64,000 nucleotides of DNA from positions 2,046,001 through 2,110,000 of the forward strand of contig NZ_CAJHAF010000001.1 of the NCBI RefSeq assembly GCF_904846315.1, written 5' to 3'. The stretch is from Psychrobacter jeotgali. GTDB lineage: Bacteria > Pseudomonadota > Gammaproteobacteria > Pseudomonadales > Moraxellaceae. The notes below the pieces were generated by a model. The model was not told the origin of the DNA. It saw nothing but the letters and a program-made list of their open reading frames with translations, and did not search any database. This document shows, in pieces, positions 51,456-61,527 of the stretch. Numbering within the stretch: the stretch's first letter is position 1; every line of letters begins with the position of its first letter. The translations under genes and the position numbers were made by a program.

Positions 51456-53291
51456 CTAAATAGCTTGCGTACGCTCATTTAGCCACTCAAGTGCAGCGCC
51501 TTTCACATAATCTTTTAGCTCATCATAAACTTTACTATGATAATCATTTAACCAATCAATCTCGATTTGGTTCAATAGCGACTTATCCATTAAACGCGTA
51601 TCGATAGGGCAATAAGTGACAGTTTCAAAATGCAGAAAGTCACCGAACTCAGTTTCGCTAGGGTTAGCAACAGGCTGATTAACCACCAAGTTTTCGATAC
51701 GAATACCCCATTTGCCTTCACGATATAAACCGGGCTCATTACTTGAAATCATACCTACTTTCATCGCCCGCTCTTTAGGAGTGCTGGCACTGTAAGCGAT
51801 GACTTGCGGTCCTTCATGGACGTTCAAGAAATAACCTACCCCATGACCCGTGCCATGACCATAATCCATCTGCGCTTGCCATAATGGTGCTCGGCAAATC
51901 GCATCAATCAGTGGTGAGGCAATACCATCAGGGAAGTGAGCACGTGCTAGAGCAATATGAGCCTTTAGAACCGTAGTAAAATCACGCTGATGGGCATCGC
52001 TAACTTGTCCAATACCAACTACACGGGTGATATCGGTGGTGCCGTTTTGATACTGTGCGCCTGAATCAATGAGCAGTAGGCCACCCTCTCCCTCTGCCAC
52101 ATCTAGATAGCTAAAATTCTCTGGAGTTGCACGGTAATGTGGCAGAGCACCGTTTTCATTAAAGCCTGCAATCGTTGGAAAACTTGGCGATACATAGTGC
52201 GGCTGTTTGCTACGCACGTCTATCAGCATACTATCGACATCCAGCTCACTTAAACGCTCGCCATTAGCTAGACGTTTTTCAAAAGTAGCAAAAAACTCAC
52301 ACAATGCCGCCCCATCTTGACGCATCGCCTCACGCACATGCTCGATATCGGCATCAGACTTAACCGACTTGAGCAAAGTACTTGGTGCCATTTGTTCAAT
52401 AAAACCAACGTCGTCTGCCATTTTAGATAGGGTACCAATAGCGACTTTGCTTGGATCTAATAACAATAAATCATCAGCCGTTAATGTGCTTAAAGCTTGT
52501 TGAATCTCGTCGTACTCAGCAATAACGATACCGCTATCTTTTAACCCTTGTTCAATAGCGCTACTGACTTTATTATTATCAACAAACAATGTCGCTTTAT
52601 CGCTATCAATAAGCATATGCGCTAGAAATACCGGGTTGTAATCGACATCCGCACCGCGCAAGTTAGTCAACCAAGCGATATCATCTAAGCTTGATAGCAA
52701 ATGATGACTGGCCCCCGCAACACTCATGCCCTTGCGCACTGCCGTAAGTTTATCAGCTGCCGACTGAGCGACAAACTGGCCGTTGTGCTCATATAACTTA
52801 GCAGTCGGTAGCGCTGGACGATTTTCCCAAATATCGGTCAAAATATCTCGATCCGTAATCAAGGTAATTTCATTAGCATCAAAAGCATCTAACAAACGAT
52901 CTTGCTCAGAGATTGATAATACATTGCCATCTACAGCGACACTATAGCCCTCGGCCAAATGCTCACTTAACCAATCGATATGATTTGGCTTGCCGGGAGC
53001 GAGTTTTTGCAGGTCAATGCCGGTGCCTTCTAGCTGGTCAGCAGCGTGTACCCAATAGCGACTATCGGTCCATAAACCAGCAAAGTTGGCGGTGACTACC
53101 AATGTTCCTACTGAGCCGGTGAAACCTGACAGCCACAACCTTCCCTGCCAATATTCAGGCAAATACTCAGACAAATGCGGGTCTGCTGATGGAACAATAA
53201 TCGCCGTTAAATCTTGCTTGACGAGTACCGCACGCAGATCCGTAATACGCTGTTGAATATCAGTTTTGGACGTGGCAAGTTGAGTAGACAT
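51456..53291 (-). CDS. Aminopeptidase P family protein (M24B, three-domain)
   Basis: Cytoplasmic metallopeptidase of 611 residues that removes an N-terminal residue before proline. Two creatinase-like N-terminal domains (about 1-150 and 160-310) precede the pita-bread domain. Metal ligands are seen in LIDSGAQYQNGTTDITR (Asp, Asp), GHGTGHGVGYFLNVHEGP (His), SNEPGLY (Glu) and GIRIENL (Glu). A C-terminal M24_C segment follows. The length fits the eukaryote-like three-domain form rather than PepP of 440 residues. Confidence 0.93.
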   Translation of the reverse strand: MSTQLATSKTDIQQRITDLRAVLVKQDLTAIIVPSADPHLSEYLPEYWQGRLWLSGFTGSVGTLVVTANFAGLWTDSRYWVHAADQLEGTGIDLQKLAPGKPNHIDWLSEHLAEGYSVAVDGNVLSISEQDRLLDAFDANEITLITDRDILTDIWENRPALPTAKLYEHNGQFVAQSAADKLTAVRKGMSVAGASHHLLSSLDDIAWLTNLRGADVDYNPVFLAHMLIDSDKATLFVDNNKVSSAIEQGLKDSGIVIAEYDEIQQALSTLTADDLLLLDPSKVAIGTLSKMADDVGFIEQMAPSTLLKSVKSDADIEHVREAMRQDGAALCEFFATFEKRLANGERLSELDVDSMLIDVRSKQPHYVSPSFPTIAGFNENGALPHYRATPENFSYLDVAEGEGGLLLIDSGAQYQNGTTDITRVVGIGQVSDAHQRDFTTVLKAHIALARAHFPDGIASPLIDAICRAPLWQAQMDYGHGTGHGVGYFLNVHEGPQVIAYSASTPKERAMKVGMISSNEPGLYREGKWGIRIENLVVNQPVANPSETEFGDFLHFETVTYCPIDTRLMDKSLLNQIEIDWLNDYHSKVYDELKDYVKGAALEWLNERTQAI

Positions 53292-53462
53292 AAGACCTCT
53301 TTTTTTAATATAAATTTTGATACAGAATACGGCTTTTTCTTATAAGCTAATATAACGATATAAGGGCAATAGACTATTTATAAAGGCTACTGGCGCTTAA
53401 TGAGTGAAATACCACCATTTTATGATGCTATAAACTCAACATTAGACCCTTTAAGCTACAAT

Positions 53463-53497
53463 AAAAAAAGAAGCCTAGTGGAGACGGCTTCTTTTTA
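53463..53497 (-). terminator. Terminator of the POT transporter gene
   Basis: AAAAGAAGCC pairs with GGCTTCTTTT, 27 bp past the stop of the transporter gene on the minus strand; T tail on both sides. Confidence 0.88.
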
Positions 53498-53523
53498 TCA
53501 AGTTATCAGCTAATGATAATCCA

Positions 53524-55080
53524 TTACATTTTAATATTACTGCTGTTCTTGATCATCTTGCTCATAGGCTTAGATAGTAACAGCAAAATAACCGCGGTCA
53601 CGACTAAGAATAGTGCCATTATAGAGAAAAGACTAGGTAGACCTTCGATTTTGTCAGCAGTGACAAACCCACCAAAGAAAGCAGCCACCAAGTTACCCAT
53701 AGCGACAGAGGCAAAGAACAGCCCCATAATTTGTCCTTGCATACCTTCCGGTGCAAGACGAGTCATTGACGACAAGCCAACGGGACTAAGCGCCAGCTCT
53801 CCCAGAGTTAACAAGAACAAACTGCCCACTAGCCATAGCGGCGAAGCAAGTGCCCCTGGCGCAACCAAAATGCTTTTTGACGCCATAACCATTAGTCCAA
53901 AGCCTGCTGCTGCCAACAGCATGCCCATAGCAAACTTCACCATGCTGTTAGGCTCTAAACCTCGATTATTGAGCTTGACCCAAAGGATACTGACTATCGG
54001 CGCTAGTAGTAAAATAAAGAACGGGTTGAGTGACTGAAACCAAATGCTTGGAATACTAAACCCCATGACATCCAAGTCAGTATAACGATCGGCAAATAAG
54101 TTAAATGAGGTGGGCTGTTGATCAAAGCTTGACCAAAATAGGGTTGAACCAATAATCAATAAGAAACAAACCAGTAAGCGCTTTTTATCAGCTGAGCTTA
54201 AGCGTGGCGAGATAAACATGACTAAAAAATAAAGCAGTACTACAGTAGCAATAGTATAAGTCATATACTGAGCCACCAATACTGGGCTAAAAGGCATGAT
54301 CCCAAAGGCGATTAAGATTACCAGTAGCGCCAGTAGTGCCATAATACCCGTAACCCAGCGTCCTACATTATGAAAGCGACCACTGATCTGCTCCCATTCA
54401 GGATTAATGTTTTTGGCACGTGCATAATAATTAAGGGTCTTTCTAGCAGAAAATCTATAAATCAGTAACGATACCAGCATACCGATACCGCCGACACCAA
54501 AACCTAAATGCCACATTTCGCCTTCTTTAAAGACCCCGACAATTAAGGCAGCTAGTAAAGAGCCTACGTTGATACCCATATAAAATAGAGTAAAACCAGC
54601 ATCACGACGGCCATCACCTTTGGGGTAGAGTGCACCGACCATGACCGAAATACAGGTTTTAAATAACCCTGATCCCATTACAATGAACATCAAACCTATA
54701 AAGAATAGCGTCATACCGAACATAGCAGAGAGTGCGATACATAAATGACCTAGGGCGATAACAATACTACCCCACCACAAGGCCCGCTCTTGGCCCAGCC
54801 AGTTATCAGCTAGCCAGCCTCCTGGTACAGCCGCTAAGTATAAGGAACCAGCAAAGATACCATAAATGGCAGAAGCCGTAGTCTCATCAAAACCAAAGCC
54901 GCCATTACTGACGGTTGCTACCATGAATAGCACCAACAGAGGGCGAATACTATAATAAGAAAAACGCTCCCACATCTCGGTAAAAAAGAGTGGACGCAGT
55001 GGTGTGGGATGACCCATAAAACCATCGTCTAGTTTTGCTAACTCAGCGGCACTCAGCTGCGGTTGTGACTCCGTGCTCAT
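53524..55080 (-). CDS. POT/PTR family peptide transporter
   Basis: A 518-residue proton-coupled oligopeptide transporter with about 14 membrane helices. The POT signature is LFFTEMWERFSYYSIRPLL (ExxERFxYY), with GSLYLAAVPGGWLADNWLGQ and FTLFYMGINVGSLLAALIVG as further marks. It imports di- and tripeptides. It lies downstream of the peroxidase gene and upstream of the aminopeptidase P gene, so it may support peptide use together with the latter. Confidence 0.95.
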   Translation of the reverse strand: MSTESQPQLSAAELAKLDDGFMGHPTPLRPLFFTEMWERFSYYSIRPLLVLFMVATVSNGGFGFDETTASAIYGIFAGSLYLAAVPGGWLADNWLGQERALWWGSIVIALGHLCIALSAMFGMTLFFIGLMFIVMGSGLFKTCISVMVGALYPKGDGRRDAGFTLFYMGINVGSLLAALIVGVFKEGEMWHLGFGVGGIGMLVSLLIYRFSARKTLNYYARAKNINPEWEQISGRFHNVGRWVTGIMALLALLVILIAFGIMPFSPVLVAQYMTYTIATVVLLYFLVMFISPRLSSADKKRLLVCFLLIIGSTLFWSSFDQQPTSFNLFADRYTDLDVMGFSIPSIWFQSLNPFFILLLAPIVSILWVKLNNRGLEPNSMVKFAMGMLLAAAGFGLMVMASKSILVAPGALASPLWLVGSLFLLTLGELALSPVGLSSMTRLAPEGMQGQIMGLFFASVAMGNLVAAFFGGFVTADKIEGLPSLFSIMALFLVVTAVILLLLSKPMSKMIKNSSNIKM

Positions 55081-55220
55081 AACTTATTCCTTACCTTTGA
55101 TATCATTACAACGGTGACCAAAAGCTGCCGTTATTTTAACCAGTGATCATATAGACGCAATATTGTTTCACCAGACTTAATATAAGTAAAGAATTAAATT
55201 GTTCATTAAACGCACAACAA

Positions 55221-55256
55221 AAAGCTCGCACTCAATTTTTGAGTACGAGCTTTGGA
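55221..55256 (-). terminator. Terminator after the dihaem peroxidase gene
   Basis: AAAGCTCG (55221-55228) pairs with CGAGCTTT (55246-55253), with further ACTCA/TGAGT pairing inside and a T-rich tail on the minus strand. Confidence 0.85.
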
Positions 55257-55295
55257 GTAACTTCAACCTTAATTTTGAGACTTTCAAATTAATCG

Positions 55296-56498
55296 TTAAG
55301 AGGTTGTTTTTTCAAAAGGCTCTGGTAATGGTGTGTTTTCATTCGATGGAGGTAAGATAGGATAATCTATCTTGGGTTGATCACCAGTCAAAGTTTTTAA
55401 GAAAGCCACAATATCCTTAGTTTCTTCTTCGGTATATTCTCGGTTCAGCTGAATTCTACCCATGATATTGACCGCTTCTGCAAGTGAATCTACTTGACCG
55501 TCATGGAAGTACGGATAAGTTAGTTCAATATTACGCAAGGTCGGCACCTTAAATACATGTTTATCTTCTTCTTTACCCGTTACCGCATAACGACCTTCAG
55601 ATAGGTTTTGGGTAGTATACTTTTCAAAAACGCCAAACTTCTGGAACGAGCTACCACCTAGAGTAACGCCGCTATGACAAGCAACACAGCCACTCTCTTT
55701 AAATACTTTATACCCATTTAGCTCTTGAGCGGTTATGGCGTCATCATCACCGCCAAGCCACTGATCAAAACGTGAATTAGGCGTTACTAAAGTATCTTCA
55801 AACATAGCAATAGCACTAGTGATTTGCTCGATAGTAATGTCATCCTCTGTACCAAAAGCATCATTAAATAGCGTTTTGTACTCTGGAATTGAGTTAAGCA
55901 CTTTCACCACATGTTCGTGACTCGATGCCATTTCAATTGGGTTTTCGATTGGACCGCCCGCTTGCTCCATCAAGTCCTTAGCACGACCATCCCAGAACTG
56001 CGCTAGAAAGAAACGGCTATTTAGAACGGTAGGCGAGTTGATAGGTCCTTCTGCCCATCCATGTCCAATTGAGGTAGGAATATTATCCGTTCCACCCTTC
56101 GCTAGATCATGGCAGCTATTACATGACAGGCCACCCGATTTAGATAAGCGCGTATCGAACCAAAGCATTTTTCCTAAATCTACTTTTTTAGGTTCAGTAA
56201 CAGCAACTACTGGAATAGGCTCAACGGGCTCATCACGAACACTAACGATAGATTGAGCTGGCTCTTGTTCAGTGCCTGAATCAGTATCTGAATCTGAATC
56301 CACTGCAGCGGTAGTCTCAGCAGAGCTTTCATCTGCGACCATTTCTTCATCTGCTGAATCTTGGGTTTGTATATGCTCACCCGCTGGTCGTAAAAAGGCG
56401 GAGATACCAACGATTAAAACAATCGTCAGAAATAAGGCAACACCGCCTAAGGCGTATAGAAACTCTTTTTTGGGGTTATTTTGGCTGGAGTCGCCCAT
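55296..56498 (-). CDS. Membrane-anchored dihaem cytochrome c peroxidase-like protein
   Basis: 400 residues. A single membrane anchor (YALGGVALFLTIVLIVG, about 11-30) is followed by an acidic linker of about 70 residues. A periplasmic CCP/MauG domain then carries haem motifs CNSCH and CVACH. WFDTRLSKSGGLSCNSCH, INSPTVLNSRFFLAQFWDGR and FKVPTLRNIELTYPYFHDG are family marks. It would reduce hydrogen peroxide in the periplasm using cytochrome electrons. The anchor and start of the linker are nearly the same as in the neighbouring 140-residue protein. Confidence 0.92.
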   Translation of the reverse strand: MGDSSQNNPKKEFLYALGGVALFLTIVLIVGISAFLRPAGEHIQTQDSADEEMVADESSAETTAAVDSDSDTDSGTEQEPAQSIVSVRDEPVEPIPVVAVTEPKKVDLGKMLWFDTRLSKSGGLSCNSCHDLAKGGTDNIPTSIGHGWAEGPINSPTVLNSRFFLAQFWDGRAKDLMEQAGGPIENPIEMASSHEHVVKVLNSIPEYKTLFNDAFGTEDDITIEQITSAIAMFEDTLVTPNSRFDQWLGGDDDAITAQELNGYKVFKESGCVACHSGVTLGGSSFQKFGVFEKYTTQNLSEGRYAVTGKEEDKHVFKVPTLRNIELTYPYFHDGQVDSLAEAVNIMGRIQLNREYTEEETKDIVAFLKTLTGDQPKIDYPILPPSNENTPLPEPFEKTTS

Positions 56499-57037
56499 AG
56501 ATCACCTTTTTATATTCATGCGTATGACAATGACTTAATTTTTAAAGTTTACGCTTGCCTTTAAGGTTCAAGCTTCTCATGGTAAAAATTTTATTAAGCT
56601 GATAGATACTGGAAGTATCTATCTGAACGAGTTATCGCGATAAATTATTGTGCAGCGCCTTCTAAATCACCATCGGCTTGTTCAGCAGTCAGGTCGGTAT
56701 CTGCAGCGGCAGCTTGGCTAACGGTATCATCAGCAGTTGCTGTACCAGACTCGGCGGCTATTACTGCATCGCCACTATCTACAGGAGGAGTAATGGTTGC
56801 ATCGGCAGGAGTAGCTACTTCTGTGCTATCCGTAGTATCTTCAGCAGTAGCGGTGCTATTTTCAACTGGTGCAGCAGCTTCTTCCGCAATAACTTCTTCA
56901 TTAACAGCAGCTGATGCGTCTGTAGTCTCTGCGGTAATATGCTCACCCGCTGGGCGCAAAAAGGCTGAAACACCAACGATTAAGACAATCGCCAAAAATA
57001 GGGCCACACCGCCTAATGCATATAAAGACTCTTTTTT
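56371..57037. repeat. Direct repeat of the membrane-anchor coding segment
   Basis: 56371-56471 and 56937-57037 are about 86% identical by eye (14 differences in 101 bp). Both encode the anchor and the start of the acidic linker. The spacing of 566 bp covers the rest of the short gene. Confidence 0.85.
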
Positions 57038-57067
57038 TGGACTATTACTTCTGATATCTGCTGACAT
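56645..57067 (-). CDS. Stand-alone anchor protein with Ala/Glu/Thr-rich tail
   Basis: 140 residues. After KKESLYALGGVALFLAIVL-type membrane helix (about 12-32) comes RPAGEHI and a long low-complexity acidic tail of Ala, Glu, Thr and Asp. There is no haem motif or other domain. It looks like the N-terminal part of the adjacent peroxidase gene copied as a separate gene. It precedes that gene by 146 bp on the same strand. Function unknown; the protein may be a degraded duplicate or an acidic periplasmic brush. Confidence 0.75.
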   Translation of the reverse strand: MSADIRSNSPKKESLYALGGVALFLAIVLIVGVSAFLRPAGEHITAETTDASAAVNEEVIAEEAAAPVENSTATAEDTTDSTEVATPADATITPPVDSGDAVIAAESGTATADDTVSQAAAADTDLTAEQADGDLEGAAQ

Positions 57068-57221
57068 ACCTTATCCACCTTGCACAGAAAATATTTAAAA
57101 TTTTAGCCATTATATCGCAATTTATACCAATTTGTTAAAACCCTTAACCATTTAAAGGGATTATTATCAAATAGTTTTGTTAAAAATTTCTTTAATGGGC
57201 CTTACTACTTGATGAAGAATC

Positions 57222-58799
57222 CTAACTATTTAGCCGACGAGAGCGACTAGCAGTTTTTTTACCTAGATAACTTAACAACAGTAATAAAGCAATAATAGCC
57301 AAGATTGGATAGTTACCCATGCGGGTAAAAGGTGTACTACCTACTCGAGCTTGAACCTCACCACGTAATACAGTGCGCTCAAACTGCGGGGCGCGCGCTA
57401 CAATCTCACCTTTGTGATCGATAATAGCGGTTACCCCAGTATTAGTGGCGCGCATAAACCAACGACCATTCTCAAGAGCACGCATTTGCACCATTTGTAA
57501 ATGCTGCAATGGCCCTGCTGAAGTACCAAACCACGCATCATTTGAGATGGTTAGTAAAAAATCCGTATTGACGGCGTTTTTACGGGTAGTATCCGGATAG
57601 GCTACTTCATAACAAACCGCCGCTCCTAAGTTGTGACCTCGTACCTGCAACGGTGACTGCTGATCGCTACCCCGACTATAGCTCATAATATCTTGACTAC
57701 CCGCCAAACTTGGTAAGATATCTAACATGCCTTCAAAAGGAATATATTCTCCAAACGGCACCAAGCGCTGCTTTTTATAAAGCCCTTCTGCTTCACTGCC
57801 AAGCGCTATCACACTGTTATAAAAAGGCGGATATTTATCGGTATTAGGATTAAATCCAGCCTCGTCTTTATAAGGAATACCCGTAACCCAAGTGGTATCG
57901 GTCTCCTTGGCCATCTTTACCATTTCATTGATAAAACCTATTGCTTCGGTCTGAAACATAGGAATAGAGGACTCAGGCCAAACTATAACATCTCGCCCCC
58001 ACTCACTACGAGTCAATGTAGCGTAGATCTCTAGGGTCTCAACTTGATATTCGGTTAGCCATTTTAGATCTTGCGGGATATTACCTTGAATTAAAGAGAC
58101 TCTTAAATCCTCACCCCCTTTGGGCTTGGTCCATTGCGGATCAATCAGCCAAAGACTGACGCTGATTACCAAAAGCACTACCGAAACTATCATGTAACCG
58201 GCACGGCGGCGCAGCAACTCGACCACGCTACTCGCCAATAGTATCGCCACAAAAGAGACCGCAAAAACTCCTGCAACTGGCGCTAAAGACGACAACCAAT
58301 ACTGCTCAGTGAACGCATAACCGACGAATAACCATGGAAATCCTGTGAATAGCCAAGTCTTCAGCCACTCTTGCAATACCCAAAGAGCCGCAAATGCTAA
58401 AGGTTGACGACCCACCATCCGATTAAATATCAGCGCCAAAAATCCATGGAATAATCCCATGCCCAAACCCATTATTGCAATTAGAATGAGTGCCAACCAT
58501 GAAGGCGTGTCACTATAATCATTAATAGAAGTATAAAGCCAAAAAGCGCCAACACACCAAAGCCCAGTACCATAAGCCTCACCAATCAGAAAGGCGCGCT
58601 TGCCGCTCATATCAGGCAATAGCAGCGCATACAAAATAGCTGGAGAGATTAAAGCTATCGGCCAAAGGCCATAAGGCGCCAGCGCAAATATGAATATTGC
58701 ACCTGCCAGCAATGCTCCCAATAGCGTCAGCCAAAGCGGATATTGTTTGGGTTTATCAGGGTTCAGACGTTTTTGTAAATCAACAGTAGACAGGCGCAT
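57222..58799 (-). CDS. lnt: Apolipoprotein N-acyltransferase
   Basis: Inner-membrane enzyme that adds the third acyl chain to lipoproteins. 525 residues, with about six to eight N-terminal membrane helices and a nitrilase-like periplasmic domain. The catalytic triad is visible: Glu in VWPESSIPMF, Lys in YKKQRLVPFGEYIPF, Cys in AAVCYEVAYP. A C-terminal helix and basic tail end the protein. It follows corC on the same strand, as in many Proteobacteria. The window encodes at least three predicted lipoprotein substrates. Confidence 0.97.
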   Translation of the reverse strand: MRLSTVDLQKRLNPDKPKQYPLWLTLLGALLAGAIFIFALAPYGLWPIALISPAILYALLLPDMSGKRAFLIGEAYGTGLWCVGAFWLYTSINDYSDTPSWLALILIAIMGLGMGLFHGFLALIFNRMVGRQPLAFAALWVLQEWLKTWLFTGFPWLFVGYAFTEQYWLSSLAPVAGVFAVSFVAILLASSVVELLRRRAGYMIVSVVLLVISVSLWLIDPQWTKPKGGEDLRVSLIQGNIPQDLKWLTEYQVETLEIYATLTRSEWGRDVIVWPESSIPMFQTEAIGFINEMVKMAKETDTTWVTGIPYKDEAGFNPNTDKYPPFYNSVIALGSEAEGLYKKQRLVPFGEYIPFEGMLDILPSLAGSQDIMSYSRGSDQQSPLQVRGHNLGAAVCYEVAYPDTTRKNAVNTDFLLTISNDAWFGTSAGPLQHLQMVQMRALENGRWFMRATNTGVTAIIDHKGEIVARAPQFERTVLRGEVQARVGSTPFTRMGNYPILAIIALLLLLSYLGKKTASRSRRLNS

Positions 58800-58984
58800 A
58801 ACAAGTTATCCAAAATTACAAATCTTAAAAACTGTATCTTTTTTGATTTCAGCGCAAAGCTTCAGTAAGCATGTTCTAACTGCCCTAAAGCCCAGCCAAA
58901 ATTAAACCGCTCATGATACCAGTATCAACCCATAAAGGGGTGAATTTGCTTTGTAATATTAAGCTCACAAACGTGGTGCATAAA

Positions 58985-59010
58985 AAAACACGATCTCAAT
59001 CGTGTTTTTA
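58985..59010 (-). terminator. Terminator between corC and lnt
   Basis: AAAACACGAT pairs with ATCGTGTTTT around a 4-base loop, with a T run on the minus strand, about 45 bp after the corC stop. It suggests lnt also has its own promoter. Confidence 0.85.
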
Positions 59011-59053
59011 TAAAGATAGCTTATTAACAATAACGTTATTTGGGTTTAAATGC

Positions 59054-59953
59054 TTAATGGCTACCTATTAATAACTTCTCATTAGTATCCGCTTTGGTTA
59101 GCTCTAAGTTCTGGATAAAACGTCCCTCTACATTGGTAATGGTAATTTGCCAGTCATCAATTTTGACGCTCTCACCTTCCAAATCACCCACATAGCCTAG
59201 TGCTTGCATAACCAAACCGCCCATAGTATCTACATCGGTATCATCGAACTCAGCACCCAATTCATCATTACAGTCTTCAATCATAGTCGAGGCCTGTACG
59301 CACCAAGTCTCAGGTTTTTCAGGATGTTTGACGATATTATTGATATCACTATCTTCATCAAAGTCATCATGTTCATCGACGATATCGCCAACGATTTCCT
59401 CTAGTAGATCCTCCATGGTGACCACGCCGGCAAAACTACCAAAGTCGTCAACCACAATCGCCATATGCACTTGCGTCCGTTGCAAGGAGCGCAGCAGGGT
59501 ATCTGAGCGGGCGGTCTCACTAATATATAGCGGCTGACGTACCAGATCTCTTAGACGCTTGCTATCAATTTTCTCATCTTGGTCGCGTACCATATATACC
59601 AATAGCGGAATCAAATCTTTGGCAAGTAAGATGCCGATAACTGCATCATCATCTTGACTATCAAACACCGGATAACGTGAATGAGTGGTGTCGAGGATGA
59701 TATCCATCACCTCAGCAAGACTGGTACTTTCATGCAAACCAATAACTTGCGGACGCGGAGTCATGATTTCACGTACTTGCGTCGCTGGCAAATCCAATAC
59801 GCCTTCAAGCATATCAACGGTATCAGGCTCTAAAAATTGGCGCGAATCTTGTACCAAACGAATCAATTCATCGCGGGTTTCGGGGGCGGTCGATAGCCAG
59901 CGTTTTAAGCCGCGCATCGACCAACTACTCGGGCTTGGAGTGTCATCAGACAT
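59054..59953 (-). CDS. corC: CorC/YbeX family CBS-domain protein
   Basis: Cytoplasmic protein of 299 residues linked to Mg2+/Co2+ resistance or ribosome quality in different bacteria. Two CBS domains (about 70-190) include EIMTPRPQVIGLHESTSL and FAGVVTMEDLLEEIVGDIVD. A C-terminal transporter-associated CorC_HlyC domain (about 210-290) ends in WQITITNVEGRFIQNLE. No N-terminal membrane segment is present. Often next to ybeY and lnt. Confidence 0.94.
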   Translation of the reverse strand: MSDDTPSPSSWSMRGLKRWLSTAPETRDELIRLVQDSRQFLEPDTVDMLEGVLDLPATQVREIMTPRPQVIGLHESTSLAEVMDIILDTTHSRYPVFDSQDDDAVIGILLAKDLIPLLVYMVRDQDEKIDSKRLRDLVRQPLYISETARSDTLLRSLQRTQVHMAIVVDDFGSFAGVVTMEDLLEEIVGDIVDEHDDFDEDSDINNIVKHPEKPETWCVQASTMIEDCNDELGAEFDDTDVDTMGGLVMQALGYVGDLEGESVKIDDWQITITNVEGRFIQNLELTKADTNEKLLIGSH

Positions 59954-60212
59954 GGTGATGTGATTTAACCTCTTCAGTTAATGGACATTAGCACAATAAA
60001 TACTAACCAAAACAGTAAATGGGGATAAAATATAAAATAAAAAGCGAACAGACTAACTGCTAAAAATAGTCTAAGATCAATAAGCCACGTTAGGTTAATC
60101 TCACTTTATCGCAAGCCTAACAGACATTCAACGACAAATTTATGCAAATTGTATTGTCAGTGTGTTATAGATTTTTCAATGGTCCAAACCTTCATTAACT
60201 CGATTTATTCCT

Positions 60213-61493
60213 ATGTCTCTTCGCTCGTATCTTTCACAATTATTCTCTGCTAATAAGTCAAGCTTAGATCGCCACCAGCCTTTAAGTAGCCGCCCTCAAT
60301 CTAGTTGGCGACGCTATATCGTGCAATTTTTATTTGCTCTAGTACTGATCTTATCTGCCATCTGGTTATTGATGATGATTTGGTATCAATTTGGCGTCTC
60401 TAGCCCTATCACTTGGGCAACGACCATAGTAACTGTCGGCTTGCTCGCTCCCTTATTATTAACCAAGTATCGGTTAAAACTTATCCGTAAAATTACTGCT
60501 AAGTCATCTTATAAGAAGCTCAACTCTAGTCATGTTGGCAAGTGGCTATTGGCCAGTTACGCTTTTGTTTGGTGTATGGGCGTAGGTTGGTTTTTCTCTA
60601 TCGAAGCTAAGGAGAATCGTGACTGGCAAGCAGAAGTCAGCCAGCGGGTCACCTATGAGCGTGATGCAACTAATCCTGATCTAATAACCTTCACCAATGT
60701 GCGCAACTTTGATTGGCACACTAGCGAAGATGCGACCCAACACTGGGAAACCCGTACAGTTGATATCTCCAAGTTATCCGGTATTGATGTGACCAACTCT
60801 TACTGGATGGGCCCGCTGATTGGTCATACTTTGGTCAGCTTTCGCTTTGAGGATGATCGGCCGCTGGCTTTCTCCTTTGAGATTCGTAAAGAAAAAGGGG
60901 AGTCATTCTCTGCGCTGGCAGGATTCTTCCGGCGTTATGAGCTCAGCCTTATTGCTGCCGAGGAGCGTGATATCATCTACACTCGCAGTAATGCACGCGG
61001 TGAGCAAGTTTATATTTTTCCTATTAGCCATCTTCAGCAGCATGAAGTCAAAGCATTATTTGAGTCTTATTTAAGAGCGGCTGATGAGCTTAATGCCGAG
61101 CCTGCTTGGTACAACACTTTAATTAGTAACTGTACCAATATTATCTTTTATATGGCGCGTATTGTAAGCGGCGATCGCCTGCCTTGGGATTACCGAATTT
61201 GGGTTTCGGGTTGGTTGCCTAATTATCTATATGATGTCGGTATGCTCGATGCCAATCCGCAATCCCATCAAGAACAGCAGAACAGTCAGTCATGGTCGAT
61301 GGATAAGTGGTATGAGCGCACGCACATTAATCCAAAAGCTCGAGGCTTTGATAATCAAACCGGCGATAGCGCTGTTAATAGCCGCGAGTTCTCTACTCTA
61401 ATTCGACAAGGTATTCCTATCCCGCCACTGGCTGATTCAAAAGCGCAAGCGGAGAGATATGCTCAATCAGCGGCTATGGCTTCTGAGGAATAA
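60213..61493 (+). CDS. DUF4105 (Lnb N-terminal periplasmic domain) membrane protein
   Basis: 426 residues. Three membrane helices near residues 33-53, 66-80 and 112-128 are followed by a periplasmic domain of about 280 residues. The DUF4105 core is seen in SYWMGPLIGHTLVSFRFEDD, WYNTLISNCTNIIFYMARIV and RLPWDYRIWVSGWLPNYLYD, with the conserved Asn-Cys-Thr. The function is unknown; the fold resembles a cysteine-protease-like domain in some predictions. It stands alone between corC and a lipoprotein gene. Confidence 0.85.
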   Translation: MSLRSYLSQLFSANKSSLDRHQPLSSRPQSSWRRYIVQFLFALVLILSAIWLLMMIWYQFGVSSPITWATTIVTVGLLAPLLLTKYRLKLIRKITAKSSYKKLNSSHVGKWLLASYAFVWCMGVGWFFSIEAKENRDWQAEVSQRVTYERDATNPDLITFTNVRNFDWHTSEDATQHWETRTVDISKLSGIDVTNSYWMGPLIGHTLVSFRFEDDRPLAFSFEIRKEKGESFSALAGFFRRYELSLIAAEERDIIYTRSNARGEQVYIFPISHLQQHEVKALFESYLRAADELNAEPAWYNTLISNCTNIIFYMARIVSGDRLPWDYRIWVSGWLPNYLYDVGMLDANPQSHQEQQNSQSWSMDKWYERTHINPKARGFDNQTGDSAVNSREFSTLIRQGIPIPPLADSKAQAERYAQSAAMASEE

Positions 61494-61527
61494 AATGGCA
61501 GCAGCGTTAAATAAATAGTATTCATTA

